DNA of 16,522 nucleotides from Fibrobacter sp. Its GTDB lineage: Bacteria > Fibrobacterota > Fibrobacteria > Fibrobacterales > Fibrobacteraceae. Numbering within the stretch: the first letter of the stretch is position 1; every line of letters begins with the position of its first letter. The notes beneath the pieces were generated by a model. The model was given only the letters and a program-made list of their open reading frames with translations. It was not told where the DNA came from and ran no database searches. The stretch spans positions 1-16,522 of the forward strand of contig JAEDLI010000048.1 of the NCBI GenBank assembly GCA_016295375.1, in the 5' to 3' direction. Both the position numbers and the translations under genes were made by a program. Shown here in pieces: positions 1 through 6,202 of this stretch.

Positions 1-509
1 TTTTGGACCTCAAGAACAACAAGCGCGCTCGTATCAGCGAATACGCCAAGCTCGTCCCGGGTTCTGAATACCACGAAGGTTCTAAGGGTGTTTGGACGGT
101 CAAGTGCGACATCGCTCTTCCCTGCGCAACTCAGAACGAACTCGACCTCGAAGGTGCCAAGGCCCTTATCGCTAACGGCGTGAAGGCCGTTGCCGAAGGT
201 GCTAACATGCCGTCTACTCCGGAAGCTATCGAAGCCTTCCAGAAGGCTGGCGTCCTCTTTGGACCTGCCAAGGCTGCTAACGCTGGTGGCGTGGCTACCT
301 CCGGTCTCGAAATGTCCCAGAACTCCGAACGTCTCTCCTGGACCTTCGAAGAAGTGGACAAGAAGCTCGAAGGCATCATGAAGAGCATCTACGCCGCTGC
401 TTCCTCTGCCGCTGTCAAGTACGGCCAGAAGGGCAACCTCGTGATGGGTGCAAACATCGCCGGCTTCCTCAAGGTTGCCGATGCCATGAAGTGGCAGGGT
501 GCGGTGTAA
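1..509 (+). CDS. gdhA: NADP-type glutamate dehydrogenase, C-terminal part (5' end outside window)
   Basis: Catalyses reversible reductive amination of 2-oxoglutarate with ammonium to glutamate, a main ammonia-assimilation route in the cytoplasm. The last ~168 residues are visible and follow the hexameric bacterial GdhA family almost motif for motif: DIALPCATQNELD, the LIANGVKAVAEGANMPSTPEA segment, AGVLFGPAKAANAGGVATSGLEM, and the terminal GANIAGFLKVADAM. The family is about 450 residues long, so roughly the N-terminal 280 residues lie upstream. The reading frame is open from base 1, and the TTG at base 3 is only an internal Leu codon. Codon choice is strongly biased (AAG, CTC, GGT, AAC), as expected for a highly expressed gene. 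The gene is followed after about 40 bases by a good terminator, so it ends its transcription unit. The family call is secure; NADP rather than NAD preference is inferred from overall similarity. Confidence 0.96.
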   Translation, partial: LDLKNNKRARISEYAKLVPGSEYHEGSKGVWTVKCDIALPCATQNELDLEGAKALIANGVKAVAEGANMPSTPEAIEAFQKAGVLFGPAKAANAGGVATSGLEMSQNSERLSWTFEEVDKKLEGIMKSIYAAASSAAVKYGQKGNLVMGANIAGFLKVADAMKWQGAV

Positions 510-511
510 TA

Positions 512-550
512 GTTCTGAGTAATCAGTTCTCAGTTGTGAGTAACAACTCA
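512..550. repeat. GAGTAATCAGTTCTCAGTTGTGAGT repeat after gdhA
   Basis: Between the gdhA stop and its terminator lies a run of near-repeated words (GAGTAATCAG, TTCTCAG, TTGTGAGT, AACAACTC). CAGTTGTGAG-type words are shared with the block at 14782-14890. It appears to be a degenerate copy of the same intergenic repeat. Confidence 0.5.
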
Positions 551-581
551 AAGGCCTCCGGTCAAAGCCGGGGGCTTTTTT
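551..581 (+). terminator. Rho-independent terminator of gdhA
   Basis: GCCTCCGG (554-561) pairs with CCGGGGGC (568-575) with one T·G wobble across a TCAAA/G loop. An AAG before the stem can extend the pairing into the T run. Six T residues follow (576-581). It lies 42 bases after the gdhA stop codon. The T tract merges into the TATATT box proposed as the dut -10 element. Confidence 0.85.
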
Positions 582-586
582 ATATT
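581..586 (+). promoter_or_regulatory. Candidate dut -10 box (TATATT) giving a leaderless mRNA
   Basis: TATATT ends exactly six bases before the dut ATG at 593. With the usual -12 to -7 placement, transcription would begin at the A of the ATG. No purine-rich Shine-Dalgarno lies between the box and the ATG, and no convincing -35 box is visible. The same TATATT-N6-ATG arrangement precedes the amidohydrolase gene at 6086. This is an inference from spacing only. Confidence 0.45.
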
Positions 587-592
587 TAGCGC

Positions 593-1027
593 ATGACCTC
601 GAAGACCATCAAGATTCAGTACCTCGACGATTCTATCACGCGCCTCACGTATGTGGGCGGCAAGTCCGACTGGATTGACCTTGCGGCGGCGGAGACCGTG
701 ACGCTCAAGGCGGGGGAGTTTAGGCTCATTCACCTGGGGGTGGCGATGAAGTTGCCCGAGGGCTATGAGGCGCATATCGCCCCGCGCAGCTCCACGTTCA
801 AGACCTTCGGTATCTTGCAGGCGAATTCCGTAGGCGTGGTCGATTCTAGCTACTGCGGCGCAAACGACTGGTGGAAAATGCCGGTGTACGCCACCCGCGA
901 CGTGACCATCGAAAAAGGAAGCCGCATCGCGCAGTTCCGCATCATGGAACAGCAGCCCACGCTCACCTTCGAGGAAGGCTCTCTCGAAGGCACCGACCGC
1001 GGCGGTTTCGGCAGTACGGGGATTTAG
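593..1027 (+). CDS. dut: dUTP diphosphatase (dUTPase)
   Basis: Hydrolyses dUTP to dUMP and pyrophosphate, keeping uracil out of DNA and supplying dUMP for dTMP synthesis. At 144 residues it is the normal length for the homotrimeric family. The five conserved motifs can be placed: motif 1 around residues 48-57 (LGVAMKLPEG), motif 2 APRSS at 63-67, motif 3 GVVDSSYCGAND at 81-92 with D84 as the predicted catalytic aspartate, motif 4 GSRIAQFRI at 109-117, and the C-terminal P-loop-like motif 5 DRGGFGSTGI at 135-144. An in-frame TAG at 587-589 rules out an upstream start, and the next Met is residue 52, so the ATG at 593 must be used although no Shine-Dalgarno is present. The gene converges on the restriction gene with an 18-base gap. 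Confidence 0.95.
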   Translation: MTSKTIKIQYLDDSITRLTYVGGKSDWIDLAAAETVTLKAGEFRLIHLGVAMKLPEGYEAHIAPRSSTFKTFGILQANSVGVVDSSYCGANDWWKMPVYATRDVTIEKGSRIAQFRIMEQQPTLTFEEGSLEGTDRGGFGSTGI

Positions 1028-1040
1028 GTAATTTGAAGTT

Positions 1041-1061
1041 GAAACTTACTTCGTAAGTTTC
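1041..1061. repeat. Perfect 9-bp inverted repeat at the convergent dut / restriction gene ends
   Basis: GAAACTTAC (1041-1049) and GTAAGTTTC (1053-1061) are perfect reverse complements around a TTC loop. The hairpin overlaps the last codons and stop of the restriction gene (TAA at 1048-1046) and lies 14 bases past the dut stop. Neither strand has a clear T run after it, so it may be a weak two-way terminator or a 3'-end stabilising hairpin. Confidence 0.5.
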
Positions 1062-4036
1062 TCGTACATCTTAAATAGTTCTGCCACGATTTCATCTTCG
1101 GTCATTTTGGGGCTGAATCCGTATGCTTCCATGACAGCATGGTCATTTTCCGTGTGTGCCTTGCGAAGGTCTGCGGGCATTGTCAATTCGTCGTAAAGGT
1201 CAGCCAATGAGGAATCGGGATATTTTGCGCGAATATCCAAAATGGCCTGTGCTGTTGCTTCAATCCTTGCTTTTTGAGCATCGCTTGGATTGCTCCATGG
1301 GAAGTTGTTGTAGACGATGTCCTTGCTGTAACGGTAATCGCTTTTTAAGCGACCGCAAACTGCGCGTACCCATGCCATATGTATATTCGAAGTGAGAACC
1401 CCGAAATGATAGAGGTTTGCGTCAGGAATGATTTTGACGAGGTTGCTACAGAAAATATCCGGTGTCATAAAACCCATTGGAATGTAGCGTCTTTTTTTGG
1501 AAGAAACTTCGGGAATAAGGATATAGTTTCCCGCAGGAAAATTTTCAACATGGAAACGAGTCGGTTTTTCTGCAAGTTTCCTGGTTGGAGCACTCTTACT
1601 TGCTAGACGGAAAGCCTTCACCGATTGAACGCGCTTATAGCATTCGTTCATTTTGCGAATTTCTGCTGGAGAACAATCACCCAGCCATAAGCACCACCGA
1701 TGATAGCGATTTATAAATTCATCGGAACCTAGCCATTTTTTGAAATATTTTTCGGATTCAGGTTCTTTTTTGATGAAGTCTAATTTTTCTTCTTCGGTAA
1801 AGAGATAATTTCCTCCATCAATAGGCTTATTTCCGATTCCGATTTCAGGAACATCGCATAATGGTACCTGTCTACTTTTAATAAGAATATTTGGAGCATC
1901 CATTAAATAGGGGTTGATGTTTTGCGCTTTGATATCTTTTCCGTCTGCTAGGAATATCTTTTTGGGGTTGATACTTTGGATCCCCGTAGGGGCGAGAGAA
2001 TTTTTAGAAGAAAATCCGATAATCACGCAGTGAACATGGGCTACCTGTTCGGATTCACAGTCCCAACGGAATGTGCGGTAGGCAAAATCAATCTGCATAC
2101 CGTTTGCCCAAAGCGATTCCCACAGAATAGCGGGTTGTTCCCCCTGTGAAATGCTGTTGGTTGAAACGAGTGCCGCCTTGGTGTTTGTTCCTTTGATTAG
2201 GTCTGCCGTTTTCTTGTACCAACATGAAACATAGTCAAGGTTTCCGTTGTTTTTTACGCCCTTAAAAATGGTTTGGAGTTCGCTTTTCTGTTCTCCGTTC
2301 ATTAACCGAGCTCCAATGAATGGCGGATTTCCCATTATATAGTCATAATGATTCTTTGAACGGGCTGATTCCGCTTTTCCGATATGTAAGTCGTCTGTAA
2401 TAACGGTTAGAGTCTTGTAATGCTTTCTGGGCTCAGCAAGAATTAGCGCCCTGTTTGAATTTAGTTCTTTGGGGGAGACGATGTTAACTTTATCGGCACT
2501 GATGCTGGGCTCGGAATCGATTTCACTCAAGTATTCCCAGTCCATACGTAGTGCGTTGCCCTCTACGATAGTAGCGTTTGTCTTGAGTGGTAGGAACTCT
2601 AGATTGCGACCAAGAATTTGCGCAGTTTCTTTCATCATCTGGTTTTCGGCAATCCAGAGGGCCGCTTTTGCAACGTTTACCGCAAAATCGTTAATTTCAA
2701 TGCCATAGAATTGGTCGATGTTCACTTGAAGTTTGAATTCATCGCCGTATACGTCAAATGCTGGTCTTGATCCAAGACGCAAACGGATACATTTGTTTTC
2801 AAGTTTACGAAGGCTAGCATATGTTTCGGTAAGGAAGTTGCCTGAACCGCAGGCAGGATCTAGAAATTTTAGCGAACCGAGTTTCTTTTGAAAATTTTCG
2901 AGTTTGTCATTGCGAGTCTTAACATTCTTTATTTCGCAAATTGAGAGAAATTCTGCATTCAGATCATTTAGGAATAATGGGTCAATGACCTTGTGAATGT
3001 TCTCAATGCTTGTGTAATGCATTCCTCCGCTGCGGCGGGTTTCGGGGTTCAATGTGCTTTCGAAAACCGCACCGAAAATTGTGGGGCTAATGTCCGACCA
3101 GTCAAAATCAAGGCTGCCATGTGTCAAAATGATTTCGGCGGCCATTTCCGAAATGGGTGGAATTATTTCGCCTTCTTTTTCATGGAAAAGGGAACCGTTC
3201 ACATAGGGAAATTCTGCGAGCTTTTCCTCCATGAAACGGTCGCGGTCCTCTGGCTTCGTATCAAGAACTCGGAATAGTTCACGGAGTGCCACGCGCATAT
3301 TCTCAACGTGGAAGCTCTTGAGATAGTTGTAGAATTGTTCTTTTTGAAATATGCCTGCATCTTCTGCATAAAGGCAAAAGACAATGCGTACGCAGAGAAC
3401 GTTTAATGCATGGAGGTCTTCCGTAGTCGGATTATCTCCAAATTCGGGTAATAGAGCGTCGTAGATTTTTCCAACAATTTCGCCCGCTTTGACAGAAATT
3501 TCAATTTCTCGTTGGATGTGCTCGCTACGAGCATCTACAAGAAAATTTAGTCGGTGGTATTCTTTGGGCAAATCCTTCAGGAAAATTTGTTCCGGCTCAT
3601 CACTCGGATTTTCCATGTTGTAAACTAGAAACTCTGAGAAATTGCAGGCGACAATCCATTTCGGATGTTGGCTAAGGGGAAGCTCTGCCACATATCGTTT
3701 TGCTTGCTCGTATGGCGTGAGAAACTTTCCGTCACTTTGTCTAGTACGTTCCCGCAAATCTTTGTTGCTAGATTTCTGCTCAATCATTACACGAGTTGAG
3801 GGAATATAGGCATCAATGAAGTTAGTGATGGTTTGGGATTTTTGAGACTTCTTTGTAAAGACGATCTGTTCCTTGACTTGTTCCTCGAAAAAGATAAAAT
3901 CAGCAAAATCTTGTATGCCGAACACGTTGCAAAGCAAATCAATCCAGAATTTCTGGCATTCGCCCTTTTCGTAGCCCTTGCCAGACCACTCTTTGACAAA
4001 TTTTTTGGCCGCTGCCTGCTGTTCGGTTGCCTTCAT
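1046..4036 (-). CDS. MmeI-like type IIL/IIG restriction-modification enzyme (nuclease + adenine-specific methyltransferase in one chain)
   Basis: A single 996-residue chain expected both to cut foreign DNA and to methylate its own site. N-terminal PD-(D/E)XK nuclease: D75, E86 and K88 in IDAYIPSTRVMIEQK. A helical spacer region follows (about 170-380). The gamma-class N6-adenine methyltransferase has SAM motif I LDPACGSGNF at 392-401 and catalytic motif IV GNPPF at 569-573. The target-recognition region is roughly 620-880, followed by a C-terminal helical part containing HMAWVR (886-891) and NNFPW (910-914). The start is set at the ATG at 4036 because GGAG (4046-4043) lies six bases before it; an in-frame TTG at 4048 would swallow that ribosome site. 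The gene is AT-richer and less codon-biased than gdhA or ddh on either side and has no partner R, S or M gene, consistent with transfer as a stand-alone unit. The recognition sequence cannot be read from the protein. Confidence 0.9.
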   Translation of the reverse strand: MKATEQQAAAKKFVKEWSGKGYEKGECQKFWIDLLCNVFGIQDFADFIFFEEQVKEQIVFTKKSQKSQTITNFIDAYIPSTRVMIEQKSSNKDLRERTRQSDGKFLTPYEQAKRYVAELPLSQHPKWIVACNFSEFLVYNMENPSDEPEQIFLKDLPKEYHRLNFLVDARSEHIQREIEISVKAGEIVGKIYDALLPEFGDNPTTEDLHALNVLCVRIVFCLYAEDAGIFQKEQFYNYLKSFHVENMRVALRELFRVLDTKPEDRDRFMEEKLAEFPYVNGSLFHEKEGEIIPPISEMAAEIILTHGSLDFDWSDISPTIFGAVFESTLNPETRRSGGMHYTSIENIHKVIDPLFLNDLNAEFLSICEIKNVKTRNDKLENFQKKLGSLKFLDPACGSGNFLTETYASLRKLENKCIRLRLGSRPAFDVYGDEFKLQVNIDQFYGIEINDFAVNVAKAALWIAENQMMKETAQILGRNLEFLPLKTNATIVEGNALRMDWEYLSEIDSEPSISADKVNIVSPKELNSNRALILAEPRKHYKTLTVITDDLHIGKAESARSKNHYDYIMGNPPFIGARLMNGEQKSELQTIFKGVKNNGNLDYVSCWYKKTADLIKGTNTKAALVSTNSISQGEQPAILWESLWANGMQIDFAYRTFRWDCESEQVAHVHCVIIGFSSKNSLAPTGIQSINPKKIFLADGKDIKAQNINPYLMDAPNILIKSRQVPLCDVPEIGIGNKPIDGGNYLFTEEEKLDFIKKEPESEKYFKKWLGSDEFINRYHRWCLWLGDCSPAEIRKMNECYKRVQSVKAFRLASKSAPTRKLAEKPTRFHVENFPAGNYILIPEVSSKKRRYIPMGFMTPDIFCSNLVKIIPDANLYHFGVLTSNIHMAWVRAVCGRLKSDYRYSKDIVYNNFPWSNPSDAQKARIEATAQAILDIRAKYPDSSLADLYDELTMPADLRKAHTENDHAVMEAYGFSPKMTEDEIVAELFKMYEKLTK

Positions 4037-4064
4037 CAAAATCTCCAATTTTGCGTTACTTTTA

Positions 4065-4070
4065 AATATA
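4065..4070 (-). promoter_or_regulatory. Candidate -10 box of the restriction-modification gene
   Basis: Read on the minus strand this is TATATT, followed by AAAAGT and, 18 bases on, the GGAG ribosome site at 4046-4043. The predicted start of transcription is near 4058, giving a leader of about 20 bases. A TTGTCA upstream is spaced 21 bases from the box, too far for a classical -35. Confidence 0.45.
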
Positions 4071-4128
4071 CAATCCTGAAATGGCGTAAAGTGACAAATA
4101 TTGTTGCTTTTTGAAAAAGAGGTGGGGT

Positions 4129-4212
4129 CTTAGGGGCGGAGCCCCTAGGCGAGAGGGTAGTGGAAGCCTTGGTTCTAGCCAAGGCTGAAACGAGGGGGAG
4201 ACTTCCCCCTTT
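4129..4212. repeat. Intergenic segment of three consecutive hairpins
   Basis: Hairpin 1: TAGGGGC (4131-4137), GGA loop, GCCCCTA (4141-4147), extendable by a T·G and a C-G pair. Hairpin 2: AGCCTTGG (4165-4172) with CCAAGGCT (4179-4186). Hairpin 3: AGGGGGA (4193-4199) with TCCCCCT (4204-4210), followed by T-rich sequence. The segment sits between the divergent restriction gene and ddh, outside both predicted leaders. No start codon, ribosome site or open frame worth reporting was seen in it. The rest of the 230-base intergenic region holds only the two promoters. Confidence 0.7.
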
Positions 4213-4226
4213 CCTTGTATTTTTCT

Positions 4227-4232
4227 TATATT
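4227..4232 (+). promoter_or_regulatory. Candidate ddh -10 box (TATATT)
   Basis: TATATT lies 34 bases before the ddh ATG, which leaves room for a short leader carrying a good Shine-Dalgarno, AAGGA at 4255-4259, seven bases from the ATG. No clear -35 hexamer was seen; the expected place is occupied by the C run of the third hairpin. Confidence 0.45.
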
Positions 4233-4266
4233 TTCCCTCGCAAAAATTTTTAACAAGGACATTGTT

Positions 4267-5250
4267 ATGGCAAAGATTGCTATTCTCGGTTACGGTAACC
4301 TGGGTCGCGGTGTGGAATGCGCCGTGAAGCAGGCTCCGGATATGGAACTGGTCGCCGTTTTCACGCGTCGTGACCCCTCTACGGTCAAGATCCAGACGGC
4401 GGGCGTTCCGGTGCTGAACATCTCTGAAATGGAAGCCTGGAAAGGCAAGGTGGACCTGCTCATCATCTGTGGCGGCTCCGCGACCGACCTGCCGGTGCTC
4501 ACCCCGAAGTACGCCGCCATGTTCAACGTGATCGATTCCTTCGACACCCACGCCAAGATTCCGCAGCACTTCGCTGCCGTCGATGCTGCCGCCAAGTCTG
4601 CTGGCAACATCGCGATGATTTCTGTGGGTTGGGACCCGGGCATGTTCAGCCTGAACCGTGTGTATGCCCAGTCCATTCTCCCGGAAGGCAAGGACTACAC
4701 GTTCTGGGGCAAGGGTGTTAGCCAGGGCCACAGCGACGCTGTCCGCCGCATCAAGGGCGTGAAGAACGCGAAGCAGTACACCTGCCCGGTGGAAGCGGCC
4801 CTCGAAGCCGTGCGTAGCGGTTCCATGCCGGAACTCACCACCCGCCAGAAGCACACGCGCCTGGTTTACGTGGTGGCCGAAGAAGGTGCCGACAAGGCCT
4901 ATATCGAAAACGCCATCAAGACGATGCCGAACTACTTCGATGAATACGACACCACGGTGAACTTCATCAGCGAAGAGGAATTCAACAAGAACCACAGCGG
5001 CCTCGCTCACGGCGGTTTCGTGATTCGTACCGGCAAGACCGGCATGAACAAGGAACACACGCACGTGATCGAATACAGCCTGAAGCTCGATTCCAACCCG
5101 GAATTCACGACGAGCGTCCTGGTGGCTTATGCCCGCGCAGCCCTCCGCATGAAGGCTAACGGAGTGACCGGTTGCAAGACCGTTCTCGACGTGCCGCCTG
5201 CATACCTCAGCACCTTGAGTGATGAGGAACTGAGAGCGCACTGCTTGTAA
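4267..5250 (+). CDS. ddh: meso-Diaminopimelate D-dehydrogenase
   Basis: NADPH-dependent enzyme (EC 1.4.1.16) that makes meso-2,6-diaminopimelate directly from tetrahydrodipicolinate and ammonium, feeding both lysine and peptidoglycan synthesis. The 327-residue length matches the family (about 320-330). The N-terminal Rossmann fold has GYGNLGRG at 8-15. Substrate-pocket landmarks resemble those of the Corynebacterium enzyme: CGGSATDLP (68-76), SVGWDPGMFSLNRVYA (119-134), TFWGKGVSQGHSDAVRRI (145-162), and HGGFVIRTGKTG later in the chain. The ATG at 4267 is preceded by AAGGA with seven-base spacing. Codon bias is strong, like gdhA. The gene stands alone between its own promoter and terminator, with no other lysine-pathway gene beside it. 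The one-step dehydrogenase route is patchily distributed among bacteria. Confidence 0.95.
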   Translation: MAKIAILGYGNLGRGVECAVKQAPDMELVAVFTRRDPSTVKIQTAGVPVLNISEMEAWKGKVDLLIICGGSATDLPVLTPKYAAMFNVIDSFDTHAKIPQHFAAVDAAAKSAGNIAMISVGWDPGMFSLNRVYAQSILPEGKDYTFWGKGVSQGHSDAVRRIKGVKNAKQYTCPVEAALEAVRSGSMPELTTRQKHTRLVYVVAEEGADKAYIENAIKTMPNYFDEYDTTVNFISEEEFNKNHSGLAHGGFVIRTGKTGMNKEHTHVIEYSLKLDSNPEFTTSVLVAYARAALRMKANGVTGCKTVLDVPPAYLSTLSDEELRAHCL

Positions 5251-5259
5251 TTTAAGCGC

Positions 5260-5298
5260 CATTCTGAACGAGGGCGTAGCCCGAATTGAAGAATCCAG
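5260..5298 (+). repeat. GTCATYCTGA / GAAGAATCCAG palindromic repeat, copy 1
   Basis: The element begins CATTCTGAACG, contains a small hairpin GGGC (5272-5275), GTA loop, GCCC (5279-5282), and ends GAAGAATCCAG. The same ends and the same GTA loop, with a different stem, recur at 9021-9053. It lies between the ddh stop and the ddh terminator. Confidence 0.65.
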
Positions 5299-5319
5299 TT
5301 TAGCATTTAAATGAAAATT

Positions 5320-5350
5320 GCCTCGGATGAAATAATCCGGGGCTTTTTTT
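5320..5350 (+). terminator. Rho-independent terminator of ddh
   Basis: GCCTCGGAT (5320-5328) pairs with ATCCGGGGC (5335-5343) with one wobble around GAAATA, followed by seven T residues (5344-5350). It has the same GCCTCGG/CCGGGGC-type stem style as the gdhA terminator. Confidence 0.87.
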
Positions 5351-5376
5351 GTTAAGAGAAACTCAAAGTGAAACGA

Positions 5377-5405
5377 GCTCAAAGGCGCTTTGCGCCGACC
5401 TCATA
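5377..5405 (+). repeat. 29-nt hairpin repeat unit, copy A
   Basis: The unit reads CTCAAAG at its left end and CTCATA at its right end, around a hairpin GGCGC (5384-5388), TTT, GCGCC (5392-5396). The same 29-base frame with other stem sequences occurs twice in tandem at 7440-7497. It ends 10 bases from the amidohydrolase stop codon, on the 3' side of that gene. Confidence 0.7.
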
Positions 5406-5414
5406 GCTCGAACC

Positions 5415-6086
5415 TCACCGCTGAAAAAACTTCTGATTTATCTCAATCTCGATTCCCACGTAACGCGGGCCGAATTTCTTGCGGAGTGTGGTAGTGAGCC
5501 CGTCGGAAGTGCCTTTGTACGGGTAGTTGAAGCGGACCTTCATGGCGGGGTAGAGCCGCTTGAATTCTGTCTTGATGACTTGCGCGTAGGCGCGTTCTTG
5601 CGGGCGGGTGGGGTCGTAGAGGATTCCGATGTCGGTGTTGCGGACTTTGCCGTTCAGTACCGGCGTAAAGCTGTGGATGCCCAGGTGGACGATTGTTGGC
5701 GCGGATTTTGCAGCTCGCGTTTTTGGCTTAAGCGCGGAATCAACGAATTTTTCAATGGCGGCGCGGTATTCAGTCCAGTAGTTTGTGGCGGACTCTTTTA
5801 TTTTTGCGGCAGTTGCTGGGGTGCGTGTTTCGAGTTCCCGCAAGTAATCGCTGAAGGCGCTCTTGTTGGTGATGGTGCGGTTCAGGTCTACAAACAGACG
5901 CGAGAACTTTCCTTCGCAGCTAAATTCGGGCTTTGCAAATTTTACCAACTTGCGGAATACCTGAACTGCTCCGATATCGTAGGCGCGGTGAGTCTTCAGA
6001 ACTTCGGCAGGAACGGCGCTCTTGAAGGCGGCGGGTAGGCGATTGCACGCATGTTCGCAAGTGAGGATGAGTATTGCTTTAGCCAT
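5415..6086 (-). CDS. N-formylglutamate amidohydrolase family protein
   Basis: Predicted zinc-type hydrolase of an amide bond next to a carboxylate. The family's named member cleaves N-formylglutamate to formate and glutamate in histidine degradation, but no hut gene is present here. The 223 residues carry the family landmarks: CEHA at 10-13, HRAYDIGA at 33-40, SRLFVDLNRT at 62-71, GIHSFTPVLNG at 136-146, NTDIGILYDP at 150-159, YPYKGTSDGL at 188-197 and GIEIEINQ at 211-218. There is no signal peptide, so it is cytoplasmic. It is the last gene of the ligase-hydrolase cluster, 116 bases after the GCS2 gene, and also has its own candidate promoter. A TATATT box six bases before the ATG with no Shine-Dalgarno suggests a leaderless message. 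The substrate is more likely the cluster's product than formylglutamate; that is inference. Confidence 0.88.
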   Translation of the reverse strand: MAKAILILTCEHACNRLPAAFKSAVPAEVLKTHRAYDIGAVQVFRKLVKFAKPEFSCEGKFSRLFVDLNRTITNKSAFSDYLRELETRTPATAAKIKESATNYWTEYRAAIEKFVDSALKPKTRAAKSAPTIVHLGIHSFTPVLNGKVRNTDIGILYDPTRPQERAYAQVIKTEFKRLYPAMKVRFNYPYKGTSDGLTTTLRKKFGPRYVGIEIEINQKFFQR

Positions 6087-6092
6087 GTTTTA

Positions 6093-6098
6093 AATATA
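6093..6098 (-). promoter_or_regulatory. Candidate -10 box (TATATT) giving a leaderless amidohydrolase mRNA
   Basis: On the minus strand the sequence is TATATT, TAAAAC, ATG, so the box ends six bases before the start codon at 6086. AAGACA, 18 bases upstream of the box, is a partial -35 match. No ribosome site is present. The spacing is identical to dut. Confidence 0.5.
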
Positions 6099-6121
6099 AA
6101 AGGATTGTTTTGTTGATGTCT

Positions 6122-6189
6122 TCCCCGATTTGGTCGGGGACCTCCTTTTGCTTGATAAATTGAAAGGAGATGCCCGCCTTCGCGGGCAT
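6122..6189. repeat. Two palindromes in the GCS2 / amidohydrolase junction
   Basis: TCCCCGA (6122-6128) pairs with TCGGGGA (6134-6140), and ATGCCCGC (6170-6177) pairs with GCGGGCAT (6182-6189) around a four-base loop. The second is bordered by GGAG on one side and GACA on the other, giving the widespread GTCATGCCCGC...GCGGGCATCTCC form on the minus strand. There is no strong T run after either stem, so termination would be partial at best. Confidence 0.65.
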
Positions 6190-6202
6190 GACAAGTTTGG
6201 AA

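Noticed and set aside
4036..5382. 448-codon open frame on the minus strand opposite ddh
   Set aside because: It is the shadow of the strongly codon-biased ddh gene, whose protein matches its family end to end. The translation is rich in His, Val and Arg with no family resemblance.
5349..6038. 229-codon plus-strand frame opposite the amidohydrolase gene
   Set aside because: The minus-strand protein has all the amidohydrolase motifs. This frame starts inside a terminator T-run region at a TTG codon and is a shadow.
5415..6086. Assigning hutG (histidine degradation) to the amidohydrolase gene
   Set aside because: No other hut gene is near, and the neighbours are amide ligases and a peptidase. 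Only the family is claimed.
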